Assembly (NCBI GenBank): GCA_016932615.1
Contig: JAFGCN010000007.1
Location: forward strand, 99,325 to 163,324
Direction of reading: 5' to 3'
Source of the DNA: Candidatus Aenigmatarchaeota archaeon
GTDB taxonomy: Archaea > Aenigmatarchaeota > Aenigmatarchaeia > QMZS01
Length of the DNA stretch: 64,000 bases
A model generated the notes under the pieces. The model was not told the DNA's origin. It ran no database searches and saw nothing but the letters and a program-made list of their open reading frames with translations. The position numbers and the translations under genes are program-made. Positions 15,838 through 24,794 of the stretch are shown piece after piece (position 1 is the first letter of the stretch; the number at the start of each line of letters is the position of its first letter).

Positions 15838-16086
15838 ATGGCAACGGTTTCAGAATTGGTGAAAAAGGAAGCAAAGCTTCAAAAACTTGCAAGTAAAGAG
15901 ACTCCACAGAACATAATGGGAAATATCCCTTTCGAGAAGATAAAGGAGATTGCAAAGAACAGGGAAATGCCAGGAAATACGCTTGAAGCCAAAATCCGGC
16001 AGATTGTCGGAACGTGCATGTCTTACAGGATAACCATCGACGGAAAAGACCCGAGGGAATTCAAGCATTACGGGCTTAAGGAGTAA
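15838..16086 (+). CDS. Stand-alone C-terminal domain of ribosomal protein L11
   Basis: 82 residues. From ELVKKEAKLQK through IPFEKIKEIAKNRE to KIRQIVGTCMSYRITIDGKD it reads as the rRNA-binding C-terminal domain of archaeal L11, ending with the IDGKDPREF signature. The N-terminal domain (about 70 residues, the factor-contacting half) is absent, and the sequence upstream is rpoL on the other strand. Either this genome has only the RNA-binding half, or a full rpl11 exists elsewhere and this is a paralogue. A start at ATG 15838 is supported by a short AT-rich upstream region. Confidence 0.7.
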   Translation: MATVSELVKKEAKLQKLASKETPQNIMGNIPFEKIKEIAKNREMPGNTLEAKIRQIVGTCMSYRITIDGKDPREFKHYGLKE

Positions 16087-16189
16087 TTTTAAGGTTTTGG
16101 CAGGTTTAAAGCGCCAGGGGTTGCCCTAGGGCTCTTAGAGGATCAGCCAAATACAGAAAAAAAGATATAGGATTCTTACAAGTAACATA

Positions 16190-17341
16190 ATGCGCACTTC
16201 AGCAATAAGCGGATTCAGCCGGATGCCGCTTGAGGAAAAGATAAGGGTAGTTGAGAAGTTTTCGGGGCTTGACAGCGAAGACCTCAAAATCCTGGAAACT
16301 TACAGAAAGCTCCCCGACTACTCGGAGCTTGAAAACAATATCGGGCCATTCAAGATTGCGACAAACTTCCTTGTAAACGGAAGGGACATTCTTGTCCCCA
16401 TGGAAACTGAAGAGCCCTCAGTTGTCGCTGCTGCTTCGAGAGGGGCAAAGCTTGCGCGGCAGGGGGGCGGGTTTACCGGCGGCTACCTGGAATCAAAAAC
16501 CGTCGGTATTGTGCAGCTGATTGATATCCCGGAGCTGGAAGAAGCAATAAGGAACATTTCCCGGAAAAAGCAGGAAATCCTGAGAGATGCTAACCGGACA
16601 AATGCTTTCATTTTTGAAAGGGGCGGAGGGGCAAAAGACCTGGAGGTAAAAACAGTTGAGACCGAAAAAGGAAAGCACCTTGTTGCATACCTAACCGTCG
16701 ACACGCTTGACGCGATGGGGGCAAACATCATAAACACTATGCTTGAGGAAATCGCGCCTTATCTGTCGGAGCTTTCGGGAGGAAGGCCCAACCTGAAAAT
16801 TGTGTCAAACTTTGCGCCAAGGCGCGTTGTGAAAATGTGCTGCAAAATCCCAATCGAAAAGCTCGCAATAGAGGATTTTCCGGGCGAAGAGGTTGCAAAA
16901 AGAATTGTCCAGGCAACGGCCCTTGCAAAGGTGGACGTTTACCGGGGCTCAACACATAACAAGGGGGCAATGAATGGAATAGATGCCGTAGTTCTTGCAA
17001 CCGGAAATGACTTTAGGGCCGTTGAGGCGGGAGTTCATAGCTACGCCGCAAGAAACGGAAAATATACCGCCATAACCGACTGGTGGCTTGACGGAAATTA
17101 CATTAACGGAAAAATAGAAGTGCCCCTTGTCATTGGAACCGTGGGCGGCGCGACAGGGACAAAGAAGGGGCGGCTTGCTCTAAAGATACTTGGAATTAAA
17201 AAGGCAGAAGAGCTTGGCGCAATATGCGCGTCAGTCGGCCTTTCCAATAACTTTGCGGCAACTTCCGCCATAGTTTCTGTTGGAATACAGAAGGGGCACA
17301 TGAAGATTCACCGTAAGTTTCTTGAAGGGAAGCCAAAATAA
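16190..17341 (+). CDS. mvaA: Hydroxymethylglutaryl-CoA reductase, class II type
   Basis: 383 residues. The start region SGFSRMPLEEKIRVV, ENNIGPFKIATNFLVNG, the catalytic ETEEPSVVAAASRGAKLA, the NADGIDAV-equivalent NGIDAVVLATGNDFRAVEAG and GTVGGATGTKKGRLALKILG all match HMG-CoA reductase, closest to the class II layout with a compact C-terminus. It makes mevalonate from HMG-CoA, the committed step to isoprenoid lipids. The stop codon overlaps the ATG of the next gene (TAATG). Confidence 0.93.
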   Translation: MRTSAISGFSRMPLEEKIRVVEKFSGLDSEDLKILETYRKLPDYSELENNIGPFKIATNFLVNGRDILVPMETEEPSVVAAASRGAKLARQGGGFTGGYLESKTVGIVQLIDIPELEEAIRNISRKKQEILRDANRTNAFIFERGGGAKDLEVKTVETEKGKHLVAYLTVDTLDAMGANIINTMLEEIAPYLSELSGGRPNLKIVSNFAPRRVVKMCCKIPIEKLAIEDFPGEEVAKRIVQATALAKVDVYRGSTHNKGAMNGIDAVVLATGNDFRAVEAGVHSYAARNGKYTAITDWWLDGNYINGKIEVPLVIGTVGGATGTKKGRLALKILGIKKAEELGAICASVGLSNNFAATSAIVSVGIQKGHMKIHRKFLEGKPK

Positions 17342-17883
17342 TGACTGAACTGACCTTCTTTGCCCACGGAACAACAACCGACAATGAAGCGGGGCTTGCT
17401 ACGGGCTGGAACGGTGGGGAATTGTCTGAACTCGGCAAAAGGCAGTCCGAAGACCTGGAAAAAGCAATAGCTGAAAAGTTTGATTTAGTTTTCTGCTCGG
17501 ACCTCAAAAGGGCCATTGATTCTGCCGAAATTGCTTTTGGAAAAAAATACCAAGTAATCCCTGACAGGCGGCTGAGAGAGGTTAATTATGGCAATCTTAC
17601 CGGAACAGAGTTTTCTGCTTTCAGCGAAAAGCTTGCTGACTTTATAGATGCCAAATTTCCCGGGGGTGAAAGCTACAAGGACGTTGAAAAAAGGGTTTCA
17701 GAGTTTTTGGGAGTTCTGAAAACAAATTATCCTGGAAAGAAAATCGCGATTGTTTCCCACCAGGGGCCGCAGCTTGCCCTTGAAGTCCTGATAAACAAAA
17801 AGAGCTGGAAAGAGGCACTCAGTGAAGATTGGAGAAGGAAAAAAGACTGGAAGCCCGGATGGAAATATGTCCTTTCAGACTGA
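17341..17883 (+). CDS. Histidine-phosphatase-family protein with AHG instead of RHG
   Basis: 180 residues of the phosphoglycerate mutase-like fold. The N-terminal catalytic motif, normally RHG, reads FFAHGTTTDNEAG (A8-H9-G10), so the phosphate-binding arginine is lost while the nucleophilic histidine is kept. The second arginine/glutamate region is FCSDLKRAIDSAE, and the second histidine is in IVSHQGPQL. The same HGTTTDNE form recurs in a sub-family, so this is not simple decay. Substrate unknown. It is translationally coupled to mvaA by a one-base overlap. Confidence 0.8.
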   Translation: MTELTFFAHGTTTDNEAGLATGWNGGELSELGKRQSEDLEKAIAEKFDLVFCSDLKRAIDSAEIAFGKKYQVIPDRRLREVNYGNLTGTEFSAFSEKLADFIDAKFPGGESYKDVEKRVSEFLGVLKTNYPGKKIAIVSHQGPQLALEVLINKKSWKEALSEDWRRKKDWKPGWKYVLSD

Positions 17884-17897
17884 TTAAAGCAAAACGG

Positions 17898-18287
17898 TCA
17901 TTTAAACCTTTTGACAATGTTTACATGCCCGTCCTCATCCCAGGAGCCAAGGCCAACAGTATTCAGTGCGGGGATAATCTTTATATCAGGATATAGTTTC
18001 CTAAGCGCATGAATGCTTGCGTCGCAGCCAAGAACAACCGCGACATCTCCGCCAAGCATCACTTCTCCAAGGTGCTTTATTCCACAGGGCATTCCTACGA
18101 GCGCCTGGCATACAATATTGTAGCCCTCCTGCTGAAGCTTGAAGGAAATTGCTTCCATCCCTTCTTTTCCCCCAGTTTCGCATTTTCTGGCGCATGTGTT
18201 GCAGGACACCACACAAATCCTATCATCTTTTCCAAGCTCATCTGTGATTGTGTCAAAGGGTTTTAATTCTGTAACAATCATAAACAT
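17898..18287 (-). CDS. MTHFR C-terminal-like cysteine protein (MetV-type)
   Basis: 129 residues. The cysteines in VVSCNTCARKCETGGKEG, plus VCQALVGMPCG and GCDASIHAL, match the small domain known as the methylenetetrahydrofolate reductase C-terminal family, MetV in acetogens. There it binds Zn or Fe-S and partners a MetF-type reductase. No metF is visible nearby, so its partner here is unknown. The start could be MFMIV or the internal MIV two residues later. Confidence 0.7.
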   Translation of the reverse strand: MFMIVTELKPFDTITDELGKDDRICVVSCNTCARKCETGGKEGMEAISFKLQQEGYNIVCQALVGMPCGIKHLGEVMLGGDVAVVLGCDASIHALRKLYPDIKIIPALNTVGLGSWDEDGHVNIVKRFK

Positions 18288-18371
18288 TAACGATTTATAT
18301 TAGCTTTAAGTACTCTGCTATAAGTCAATTGTCTAAGTCTGCCAAAATAGGTTATTTTGTTCTCTAAACTT

Positions 18372-19091
18372 ATGCTGATAAGAAAGGAAGAGTCAGTTCC
18401 AAAAAAGGCCGGAGAAAGACATACTGTGTGGGAATATGAATTTCCGTATAAAGACCTGGGATTCGCAACCGCCTATATGGACGGCAGGTACCCCGAGCAG
18501 AATCAAATAGTAAATTCTAAGTGCGACGAAGTCTATTTTGTGTTGGATGGAAATGCCCATGTAAGTTATGGGGGTAAAGAATCCGGATTAGAGCAGGGAG
18601 ACTTGTTTTTCTTTGAAAAAGGCAACCCCTGCTCAGTGGATGCCCGAAACATGACGCTGATACTGGTCACTGCCCCCGCATGGTTTCCTGAGCAGTCTAA
18701 GTTGGAATCCTCACCAGGAAACTTCCTGCCTGGAAAATCCCAAAATCTGGTCAAAAAATCCAACGCAGTTGAAATAAAAAATGGGCCAAACTGCACAGTC
18801 CATGAGCACTACTTTCCATCAAAAGACCTGGGATTTGCAACTGCCGATATGGAGGGAAGGTACCCCGACAAGGGCTTCGCTACAAACACCGCCTGCAGCC
18901 AGATTTATTACGTGCTTGAAGGGCAGGCAAAAGTTCACTACGAAGGAAAGGAATACCCGATGAAAGCAGGTGACGCATTCTTCTTTGAAAAAGGAAAGCC
19001 CTACTCCCTAGAATGCAGGGGTCTAAAAGTCGCAGTTGCAAATGCGCCTGCCTGGTACGCAGACCAATACAAAATTGTGCCTGAAGAGTAA
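18372..19091 (+). CDS. Two-domain cupin protein
   Basis: 239 residues from ATG 18372; an in-frame TTG at 18357 is possible but less likely. It is a tandem duplication: DLGFATAYMDGRYPEQNQIV...DEVYFVLDGNAHVSYGGKES and DLGFATADMEGRYPDKGFAT...SQIYYVLEGQAKVHYEGKEY are clear repeats, each ending with FFFEKG and an APAW(Y/F) motif. Each half is one cupin barrel. The usual HxH(x)E metal ligands are not obvious in either copy, so a binding rather than catalytic role is possible. No specific function is recognised. Confidence 0.75.
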   Translation: MLIRKEESVPKKAGERHTVWEYEFPYKDLGFATAYMDGRYPEQNQIVNSKCDEVYFVLDGNAHVSYGGKESGLEQGDLFFFEKGNPCSVDARNMTLILVTAPAWFPEQSKLESSPGNFLPGKSQNLVKKSNAVEIKNGPNCTVHEHYFPSKDLGFATADMEGRYPDKGFATNTACSQIYYVLEGQAKVHYEGKEYPMKAGDAFFFEKGKPYSLECRGLKVAVANAPAWYADQYKIVPEE

Positions 19092-19111
19092 ACGGCACTA
19101 CAGTTATGCCG

Positions 19112-19741
19112 CTAGTCAAACATGCTAGCTGAAAACATAGGCATGCCTCGCCTTGGCGGGCCGTGCCCTGGAAGCAATGCATCCACATCAAGCTGCGCAA
19201 GCTTTTTCAGGGATGCCTTAAGCTCGTCTATGTTTCCGCTTGGAAGGTCTGTTCTTCCAAATCCGTCAGAAAAAAGCGTGTCTCCGGAAATTAAAATTCT
19301 CTTGTTTTTTTCGTAAAGGCAGATGCTCCCTCTTGTGTGGCCTGGAGTATGCAAAACCCTAAACCGGTAGGAAGGAGTTTTTATCTCTATTCCTTCTTCC
19401 AGCAGCATGTCCGGCTCTAGCTTTATGGGGGGGCTTCCAAATAAATCTGCGCATGAGCCGATTCCAGACTTTAGCTTCTCTGCATCAAACTCATGGACAC
19501 ATATTAGGGCCTTTGTGTTTTGGCTGAACCATTCAGTTCCTCCAATGTGGTCAAAGTGGCCGTGAGTGCAGACAACTCGCTTCACCTTGCCAGGGCTTAT
19601 TCCCTGCATTTTCATCTGCTCGAGTATTGCCGGAAAGTCGCTTTTAGTTCCGGTATCCACCAAAAGCTCTCCCTCAATCAAGTAGACATTGCTTGAAGAG
19701 CCAAATCCCCCAAACTGGAATATGCCACCCGGAATGTTCAT
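19112..19741 (-). CDS. Metallo-beta-lactamase-fold hydrolase (glyoxalase II-like)
   Basis: 209 residues. The metal motif CTHGHFDHIGG (about residues 58-68) follows the family HxHxDH pattern. Later ligands are HTPGHTRGSICLY, then SGDTLFSDGFGRTDL, and a C-terminal LLPGHGPPR. The GRTDLPSGN stretch is typical of the hydroxyacylglutathione hydrolase-like group; true glutathione chemistry is unlikely in an archaeon. It converges with the cupin gene. Confidence 0.88.
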   Translation of the reverse strand: MNIPGGIFQFGGFGSSSNVYLIEGELLVDTGTKSDFPAILEQMKMQGISPGKVKRVVCTHGHFDHIGGTEWFSQNTKALICVHEFDAEKLKSGIGSCADLFGSPPIKLEPDMLLEEGIEIKTPSYRFRVLHTPGHTRGSICLYEKNKRILISGDTLFSDGFGRTDLPSGNIDELKASLKKLAQLDVDALLPGHGPPRRGMPMFSASMFD

Positions 19742-19775
19742 TAAATTACTTGCCTAAAATCTAGGTAAGTTTATC

Positions 19776-20357
19776 ATGGAAAACAGGAAATACATCCCCC
19801 TTATCCAAAAGCCGGACTGCTGCTCTGCTGCATGCCTTCAGATGATTCTTTTCAAAAGAGGATTCACTCGATTCACTCAGGAGAAAATTGCTAAAGAGCT
19901 GGGGCTGTATATAGGCCCTAAAAACAAAGATGCTTTTTCTGAAAAGCTGAAAGTCCGGTCAAAGAAGTCAGACATAAACGAGACCGTCAAAAGCGCCAGG
20001 AAGATAAATGAATTCTTCAGGAAGAATAGAATTCCACTTTCTGCCAGGGGATTCAAAATATCGCAGATTGAAAACCCTGAAGAGTTCATAAGGCAAGCCC
20101 TCGACAAAGATTATGACTTGTGGGCAGAGTTTTCAAATATGCCTATTTACGGAACTAGTGGAGGGCATGACTGCCTTATATCCGGGCTGAAAAAGAAAGG
20201 GCGCCAATGCTTTGCTGAATTGGTTGACCCATATTGGGGGCATAAGCAGGTATACCTTGTGCCGCTTGACAGATTAATCAAAGCGATGCAAAAAGAAAAC
20301 TCTCCGCCTCCTGCCAGGGAAAGAGGCATAGTAGTTATCACAGGAAGGCCGTCCTAA
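19776..20357 (+). CDS. C39-like papain-fold cysteine peptidase
   Basis: 193 residues. The N-terminal IQKPDCCSAACLQMIL matches the catalytic Cys helix of peptidase family C39 (consensus DCGxACLxM). TSGGHDCLISG supplies the histidine and LVDPYWGHKQVY the aspartate. No signal peptide or ABC transporter is attached, so it is not a bacteriocin exporter; processing of a small peptide in the cytoplasm is one possibility. It is convergent with the MFS gene, overlapping by 4 bases. Confidence 0.7.
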   Translation: MENRKYIPLIQKPDCCSAACLQMILFKRGFTRFTQEKIAKELGLYIGPKNKDAFSEKLKVRSKKSDINETVKSARKINEFFRKNRIPLSARGFKISQIENPEEFIRQALDKDYDLWAEFSNMPIYGTSGGHDCLISGLKKKGRQCFAELVDPYWGHKQVYLVPLDRLIKAMQKENSPPPARERGIVVITGRPS

Positions 20358-21523
20358 GCAGACTTTTGAAACTTCCTGGCAAAGCATATCATCAGGAGGG
20401 CGCATATGATAAACAGCACCACCCTGACAGCAAATATCCAGGAAAATCCCAGATGCTCCATGATAAGCCCTCCTGAAAACGAGCCTATTACACTGGCGAT
20501 AAATGCATTATTGGTGACGAAGGCAATGTCACGGCCATTATTCTTTCCAGCAGAATCGAAAATCATCTTCGTGACGGCAGTGGAGCCAAGCCCAAATGCT
20601 GCTGCCTGAAGAAAGAGAACACCTGCCGCAGCGAATGGGCTTTGATTAAATACCAAAAATACATTGACCGGAATTATCAAAGCAAACGTGGAAGCGTATA
20701 AAAGCCCGGGGTGGAATCGGTCAGCAAATTTTCCAAAAAAGAGCTGGGATAGGTAATAGCCGCACCACATAAAGCCAATCAAAAATCCGATAAGCCCTGC
20801 ATCAGCTCCAAGATGCTTGAAATAAAGCGGAAAGCCAAAAGCAGTAATGGTCTGCCCTGCAATGTTCGAGATAAGAAGCACCAGGAAGAGGAACTTTATT
20901 TTCCAGGGAATACTTCCAAAGTCAAAGGCCTTCGAGATGCCTGAAGGCCTGCCACCGGATTTCGGTTTGGGCTTCTTAACCGTTTCCCTAAAGCCCATCG
21001 CCAAGAGAACAGAAAACATGCCAAAAAGGGCGCAGACAAGAAAAAGGTTTCGGTAGCCAAGCCATAGCAGAAGAACACCCCCCAAAGCCATAGCAGCGAC
21101 TACGGCCATGCCAGCAATCCCATTGTAACGGCCAGCAAGCTGCCCACGCTTGTTTTTCGGCATGATGTCCGACAGGTATGCCCCAGAAGACGCACTTGAT
21201 ATCGCAAGGTATGACGACCAGAGGAGAGACGCAATTGTAAACTCCCAGGATTTAGTGAAAAAGGCAATTGCAATAAAATATGCCGAAAAGAGCACCGAGG
21301 AAAGTACGAGGTACGCCTTCCGCCCAACCGCATCCGAATGGGTGCCCACAAAATAATTGAGAACAAGCCCCAGAACCGGACCGATTGCAAAGATGGCGCC
21401 AATCTCCGCGTAGCTTATCCCAAGCCCCTGAAGATAAAGCGGAAAAGTTACCGAAGCGATTCCCGCTGGAATAGAAAGCACAATCCCCCAGACAAGAAAC
21501 TTTTGGAAATCGCCATTTGCCAT
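20354..21523 (-). CDS. MFS transporter (paralogue 1)
   Basis: 389 residues with 11-12 membrane helices and a central charged loop (RETVKKPKPKSGGR). The MFS loop signatures GTHSDAVGRKAYLVLSS (helix 2-3) and GKFADRFHPGLLY (helix 8-9) are present. The substrate cannot be told. It is a tandem duplicate of the next MFS gene, 23 bases away on the same strand; both share the N-terminal pattern GDFxKxLxW and SIPAGxxSV. Confidence 0.88.
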   Translation of the reverse strand: MANGDFQKFLVWGIVLSIPAGIASVTFPLYLQGLGISYAEIGAIFAIGPVLGLVLNYFVGTHSDAVGRKAYLVLSSVLFSAYFIAIAFFTKSWEFTIASLLWSSYLAISSASSGAYLSDIMPKNKRGQLAGRYNGIAGMAVVAAMALGGVLLLWLGYRNLFLVCALFGMFSVLLAMGFRETVKKPKPKSGGRPSGISKAFDFGSIPWKIKFLFLVLLISNIAGQTITAFGFPLYFKHLGADAGLIGFLIGFMWCGYYLSQLFFGKFADRFHPGLLYASTFALIIPVNVFLVFNQSPFAAAGVLFLQAAAFGLGSTAVTKMIFDSAGKNNGRDIAFVTNNAFIASVIGSFSGGLIMEHLGFSWIFAVRVVLFIICALLMICFARKFQKSA

Positions 21524-21546
21524 AATATGCCAATCAAGAAAAGAAA

Positions 21547-22688
21547 TCAGCCCCGTTGCAGATAATATGCCGCCATAATCATGCAGGAGAAAAACCCAAT
21601 AACCCTGAATATGAAGATGCCCGAAAAGCCAAAATTGGACATTATGATGCCAGCAATAAATGAGCCAGCAATTGTTGCAAGGTAATAAGCATTTGATATG
21701 AATGCCATGTCACGCCCATTATTTCTTCCGACCGAGTCAAACTGCATCCTCATAATGGACACGTTATAAAACCCAAAAAAACCTGACTGAATTACCATCA
21801 GCAAAAAAACAAGGTAGAGGTTATTCACAAAAACCAGCACAAGATTAATAGGAACGATGATAAGCAGCGACCGGATAAATATCCTGCGCGGGTCATTGGA
21901 ATCGGCAACCTTTCCAAATACAATCTGGGAACCGTAATTTACTGCCCAGGCGATGCCTATGAAAACACCCACCAAGCTCACGCTTGCGCCAAGGCTCTTG
22001 TAGAGGAGAGGGTAGCCAAACACGGTCAGGACATAGGTAGAAGTCATCCCAATAAACTGAAGCAAGAACATAAACTTTACCTCAAAAGGTATCTCCCTAA
22101 GATTGGAAATATTGTCCAAAAATCCTGTCTGGGCCTTCCTCCTTGTTTTTTTCTCTGAAAGCTTAAGTGACAGGAAAAAGCCGATGACTGAAAGGAGGGC
22201 ACACGCAAAGAAAATATTCCGGTAGCTTAGGTAGGCAAGCAAAAACCCTGAGGAAAAGATTCCCAGTGCGTAGAAAGAGCCGGAAATGCCGCTCCAAAGG
22301 CCCATGTAATGGCCCCTCCGTTTTTTAGGCAGCTTGTCTGAAAGGTAAGACTGAGTGGAAGACGAGGAGAGGGCTGCCCCTGCAGAGTTTGCAAATGATG
22401 CAAAGACAAAATGCCAGACCTTTGAAGCAAATACCAGGATTGTATAATAGGCCAATTCTATTACCGAAGAAAGTGCTATATATGGCTTCCTGCCGACAAA
22501 ATCCGAGTGAGCCCCGACCAGATAATTTATTATGAGGCCAAATATTGCCCCTGCCCGAATATAAAACCCATTCCCGAATAATCAATCCCAAGCTCTGCCA
22601 GGTAGAGCGGAAGAAGTACAGAAACAAGCCCAGCCGGGATAGAAGCAAGAACATTCCAGAACAAAAGTTTCCTGAAGTCGCCTTCCAT
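21547..22688 (-). pseudogene. MFS transporter (paralogue 2), frameshifted near its N-terminus
   Basis: The minus-strand ATG at 22688 opens MEGDFRKLLFWNVLASIPAG, which aligns with the start of paralogue 1. That frame ends in a stop about 45 residues on. Shifting by one base near 22552-22557 continues in register as AGAIFGLIINYLVGAHSDFV, then GRKPYIALSSV, straight into the long C-terminal frame (to 21547). One G appears to be missing from the FGAGA-coding run. The helix 8-9 loop GKVADSNDPRRI is intact. This is either a recent pseudogene, a sequencing error or a frameshift that is bypassed. The rest shows no decay. Confidence 0.8.
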
Positions 22689-22764
22689 AAATTACCTGCG
22701 AGAAAAAATGCCTGGCCAAAAGCCCATTAGAGAACCAAAAAGCCAAAAAAAGCATTCAAAGAAT

Positions 22765-22911
22765 CTATCTGGGCACGTATGTGGGATATCTTGCCCCTGC
22801 CATTCCAACATTCTGGCACCTAAGCACCAGATTGCATCCAGAATCATATACTGGCCCGGTTTCTATGGCAGCGGAAAGCCCAAAAGAGCCCTGTGTTAAG
22901 TCCCTTCTCAT
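22765..22911 (-). CDS. Possible small protein, unknown
   Basis: 48 codons in the 303-base stretch between the MFS and rpoB1 genes. It runs MRRDLTQGSFGLSAAIETGP to a C-terminus ending ARYPTYVPR. A TATA-like AGATTTATTT abuts the ATG, closer than usual. Nothing else recognisable lies in this interval. The call rests on composition only and could be chance. Confidence 0.2.
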   Translation of the reverse strand: MRRDLTQGSFGLSAAIETGPVYDSGCNLVLRCQNVGMAGARYPTYVPR

Positions 22912-22991
22912 AAATAAATCTTGCGCCAGAAGATATTCCCTAAAAACTGAATCGGCATTTGCCTAAAAAAGCGCTGAAATATGCAGGAATT

Positions 22992-24794
22992 CTACAATTC
23001 CTCTTCGACCTTAAGCTTGGGGTAGATTCCCATGGACATCATCTCATCCATGACGAGCTTGAAAGCGTAGCTCATCTTTACCCTCAGGATGTGGTCTGGC
23101 TTTCCGCAAAGAGGGCACTGAATGATTCCTTTTGGCTTGTTTTCGATTGCAACTGTCCCGCACTTCCTGCATACGGGTATCTCGGTTTCGTCAGAAGAGA
23201 ACCTTTCCTTAAGCGCAAGCGCCGCTCCGTGAGCAAGAAGGCAATCTTTTTCCATCTCACCAAACCTGAGGCCGCCTTCCCTTGCCTTTCCTTCTGTCGG
23301 CTGCCTCGTGAGGATGGTTGTAGGGCCTCTCGCCCTCATGAAATACTTGTCTGTAACCATGTGGTAAAGCCGTTGGTAATAGCACGGGCCGATAAGGACT
23401 TTGGCGTGCATCTTCTCTCCAGTTTCACCATTATATAGTTCCTCAACTCCAGTCGGGTCAAAGCCGGCTCCCTGAAGAACCTTAATTACCCCCTCTTCAG
23501 GGGCTTCATTGAACGGGCTTCCATCCATTACCTGGCCCGAAAGCGCTCCTGCTTTTCCATACATAAGCTCAAGAAGCTGGCCGATAGTCATACGGGAAGG
23601 AATACCCAGCGGGTTGACAATAACATCGGGCACAATCCCTTCGGCCGTAAATGGCATGTCCTCTTCAGGGATAATCGCCCCGACGACACCCTTCTGCCCG
23701 TAACGGGAAGCAAACTTGTCGCCGATTTCAGGGATTCTTGTCTCCCTTACAACCGACTTTACGAGCCGGTCTCCGCTGTCAGTCTGGGTGACAAAAACCC
23801 TATCGACGATTCCGCGCTCGCCGAACTTTACTGTTGTTGAGGTGTCTCTCCTGTTTTCCGCCTCAAGAAGGAAACTCTCCATAGGGCCGTAAAACCTAAG
23901 TGGGGAAACCTTTCCGACAATAACCGCCCCGCCCTCAACCTCTGTTTCAGGAGAGGCAATGCCATCCTCGCCAAGGTGCTTGTACTCCGCCTTTGACCGG
24001 AAGTTCTTGACTCCCTCGTCGGGGATGCAAATCTGGTCGCTTTCTATGCCCCAGTATTTCTTTTCTGCGGTAACGTAAGTCCTGAAGAACACCGACCTGA
24101 ATATTCCCCTCTCGACGGAGGCCTTGTTCAGGATTACCGCATCCTCCATGTTGTATCCCTTGAACGGCATTATGGCAATAACAACATTCTGGCCCTGGGG
24201 GTGCTTTTCAAGAAGCTTTGACCTAAAGGTAATTGTGTCTGCAATCGGGTGCTGAGGGTAAACAAGAAGGTACGCCTTAGTGTCGGGACGAAGCAGGTAA
24301 TTTCTTGAGTAAAGACCAAGAGACTGCCCCATCATCTTAGCGCCGTAGTTTACACGGTCTGCACGATTGTGCTGCGTGAAAGGCACCATGGAAGCAGAAA
24401 TTCCCAGGACGACCATAGGGTTAAACTCAAGGTGCGTGTGCTCCTCGTTCAAATCCTCCATAGTAAGCGCAATATAGGCATTTTCCTCCTCCTCTGCGTC
24501 AAGGTACTCGATAACACCTTCCCTTACAAGGTCGTCCAAAACAATTTCCCCGGCGAGTATGCTCTTTATGTGTTCCTCGGTCAAAAGAGGCGCGCCCTTC
24601 CTGACAATTATAAGCGGCCTCCTAAGCCGGCTCTCGTCAATGTTCACCCTTATCTCATCAATATCATCCAGATGGACAATATTCATCTCGTTTGCAACAA
24701 GCCCTTTTCTCCTGAGCTCCTTAAGCTCCTTTACAAAAGTCTTTGCTTTTGTCGTCTCGCCTACGAGCCGCCCTTCAAAATAAACAGTTGTCAT
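22992..24794 (-). CDS. rpoB1: RNA polymerase subunit B' (C-terminal half of beta)
   Basis: 600 residues, the catalytic-side half of the split archaeal beta subunit. It contains KGYNMEDAVILNKASVERG (hybrid-binding region), IPEIGDKFASRYGQKGVVG (active-site lysines), GRTMTIGQL-like SRMTIGQLLELMYGK, ARGPTTILTRQPTEGKAREG, GGLRFGEMEKDCLLAHG, and a zinc ribbon VCRKCG...CPLCG near the C-terminus. Its ATG overlaps the rpoB2 stop by 4 bases. The usual downstream rpoA1 is not here but 24 kb away on the other strand. Confidence 0.97.
   Translation of the reverse strand: MTTVYFEGRLVGETTKAKTFVKELKELRRKGLVANEMNIVHLDDIDEIRVNIDESRLRRPLIIVRKGAPLLTEEHIKSILAGEIVLDDLVREGVIEYLDAEEEENAYIALTMEDLNEEHTHLEFNPMVVLGISASMVPFTQHNRADRVNYGAKMMGQSLGLYSRNYLLRPDTKAYLLVYPQHPIADTITFRSKLLEKHPQGQNVVIAIMPFKGYNMEDAVILNKASVERGIFRSVFFRTYVTAEKKYWGIESDQICIPDEGVKNFRSKAEYKHLGEDGIASPETEVEGGAVIVGKVSPLRFYGPMESFLLEAENRRDTSTTVKFGERGIVDRVFVTQTDSGDRLVKSVVRETRIPEIGDKFASRYGQKGVVGAIIPEEDMPFTAEGIVPDVIVNPLGIPSRMTIGQLLELMYGKAGALSGQVMDGSPFNEAPEEGVIKVLQGAGFDPTGVEELYNGETGEKMHAKVLIGPCYYQRLYHMVTDKYFMRARGPTTILTRQPTEGKAREGGLRFGEMEKDCLLAHGAALALKERFSSDETEIPVCRKCGTVAIENKPKGIIQCPLCGKPDHILRVKMSYAFKLVMDEMMSMGIYPKLKVEEEL

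Noticed and set aside
22708-22966. Plus-strand frames of 61-63 codons between the MFS and rpoB1 genes
   Set aside because: No protein-like pattern or promoter spacing; at most a weak minus-strand ORF is kept at low confidence.
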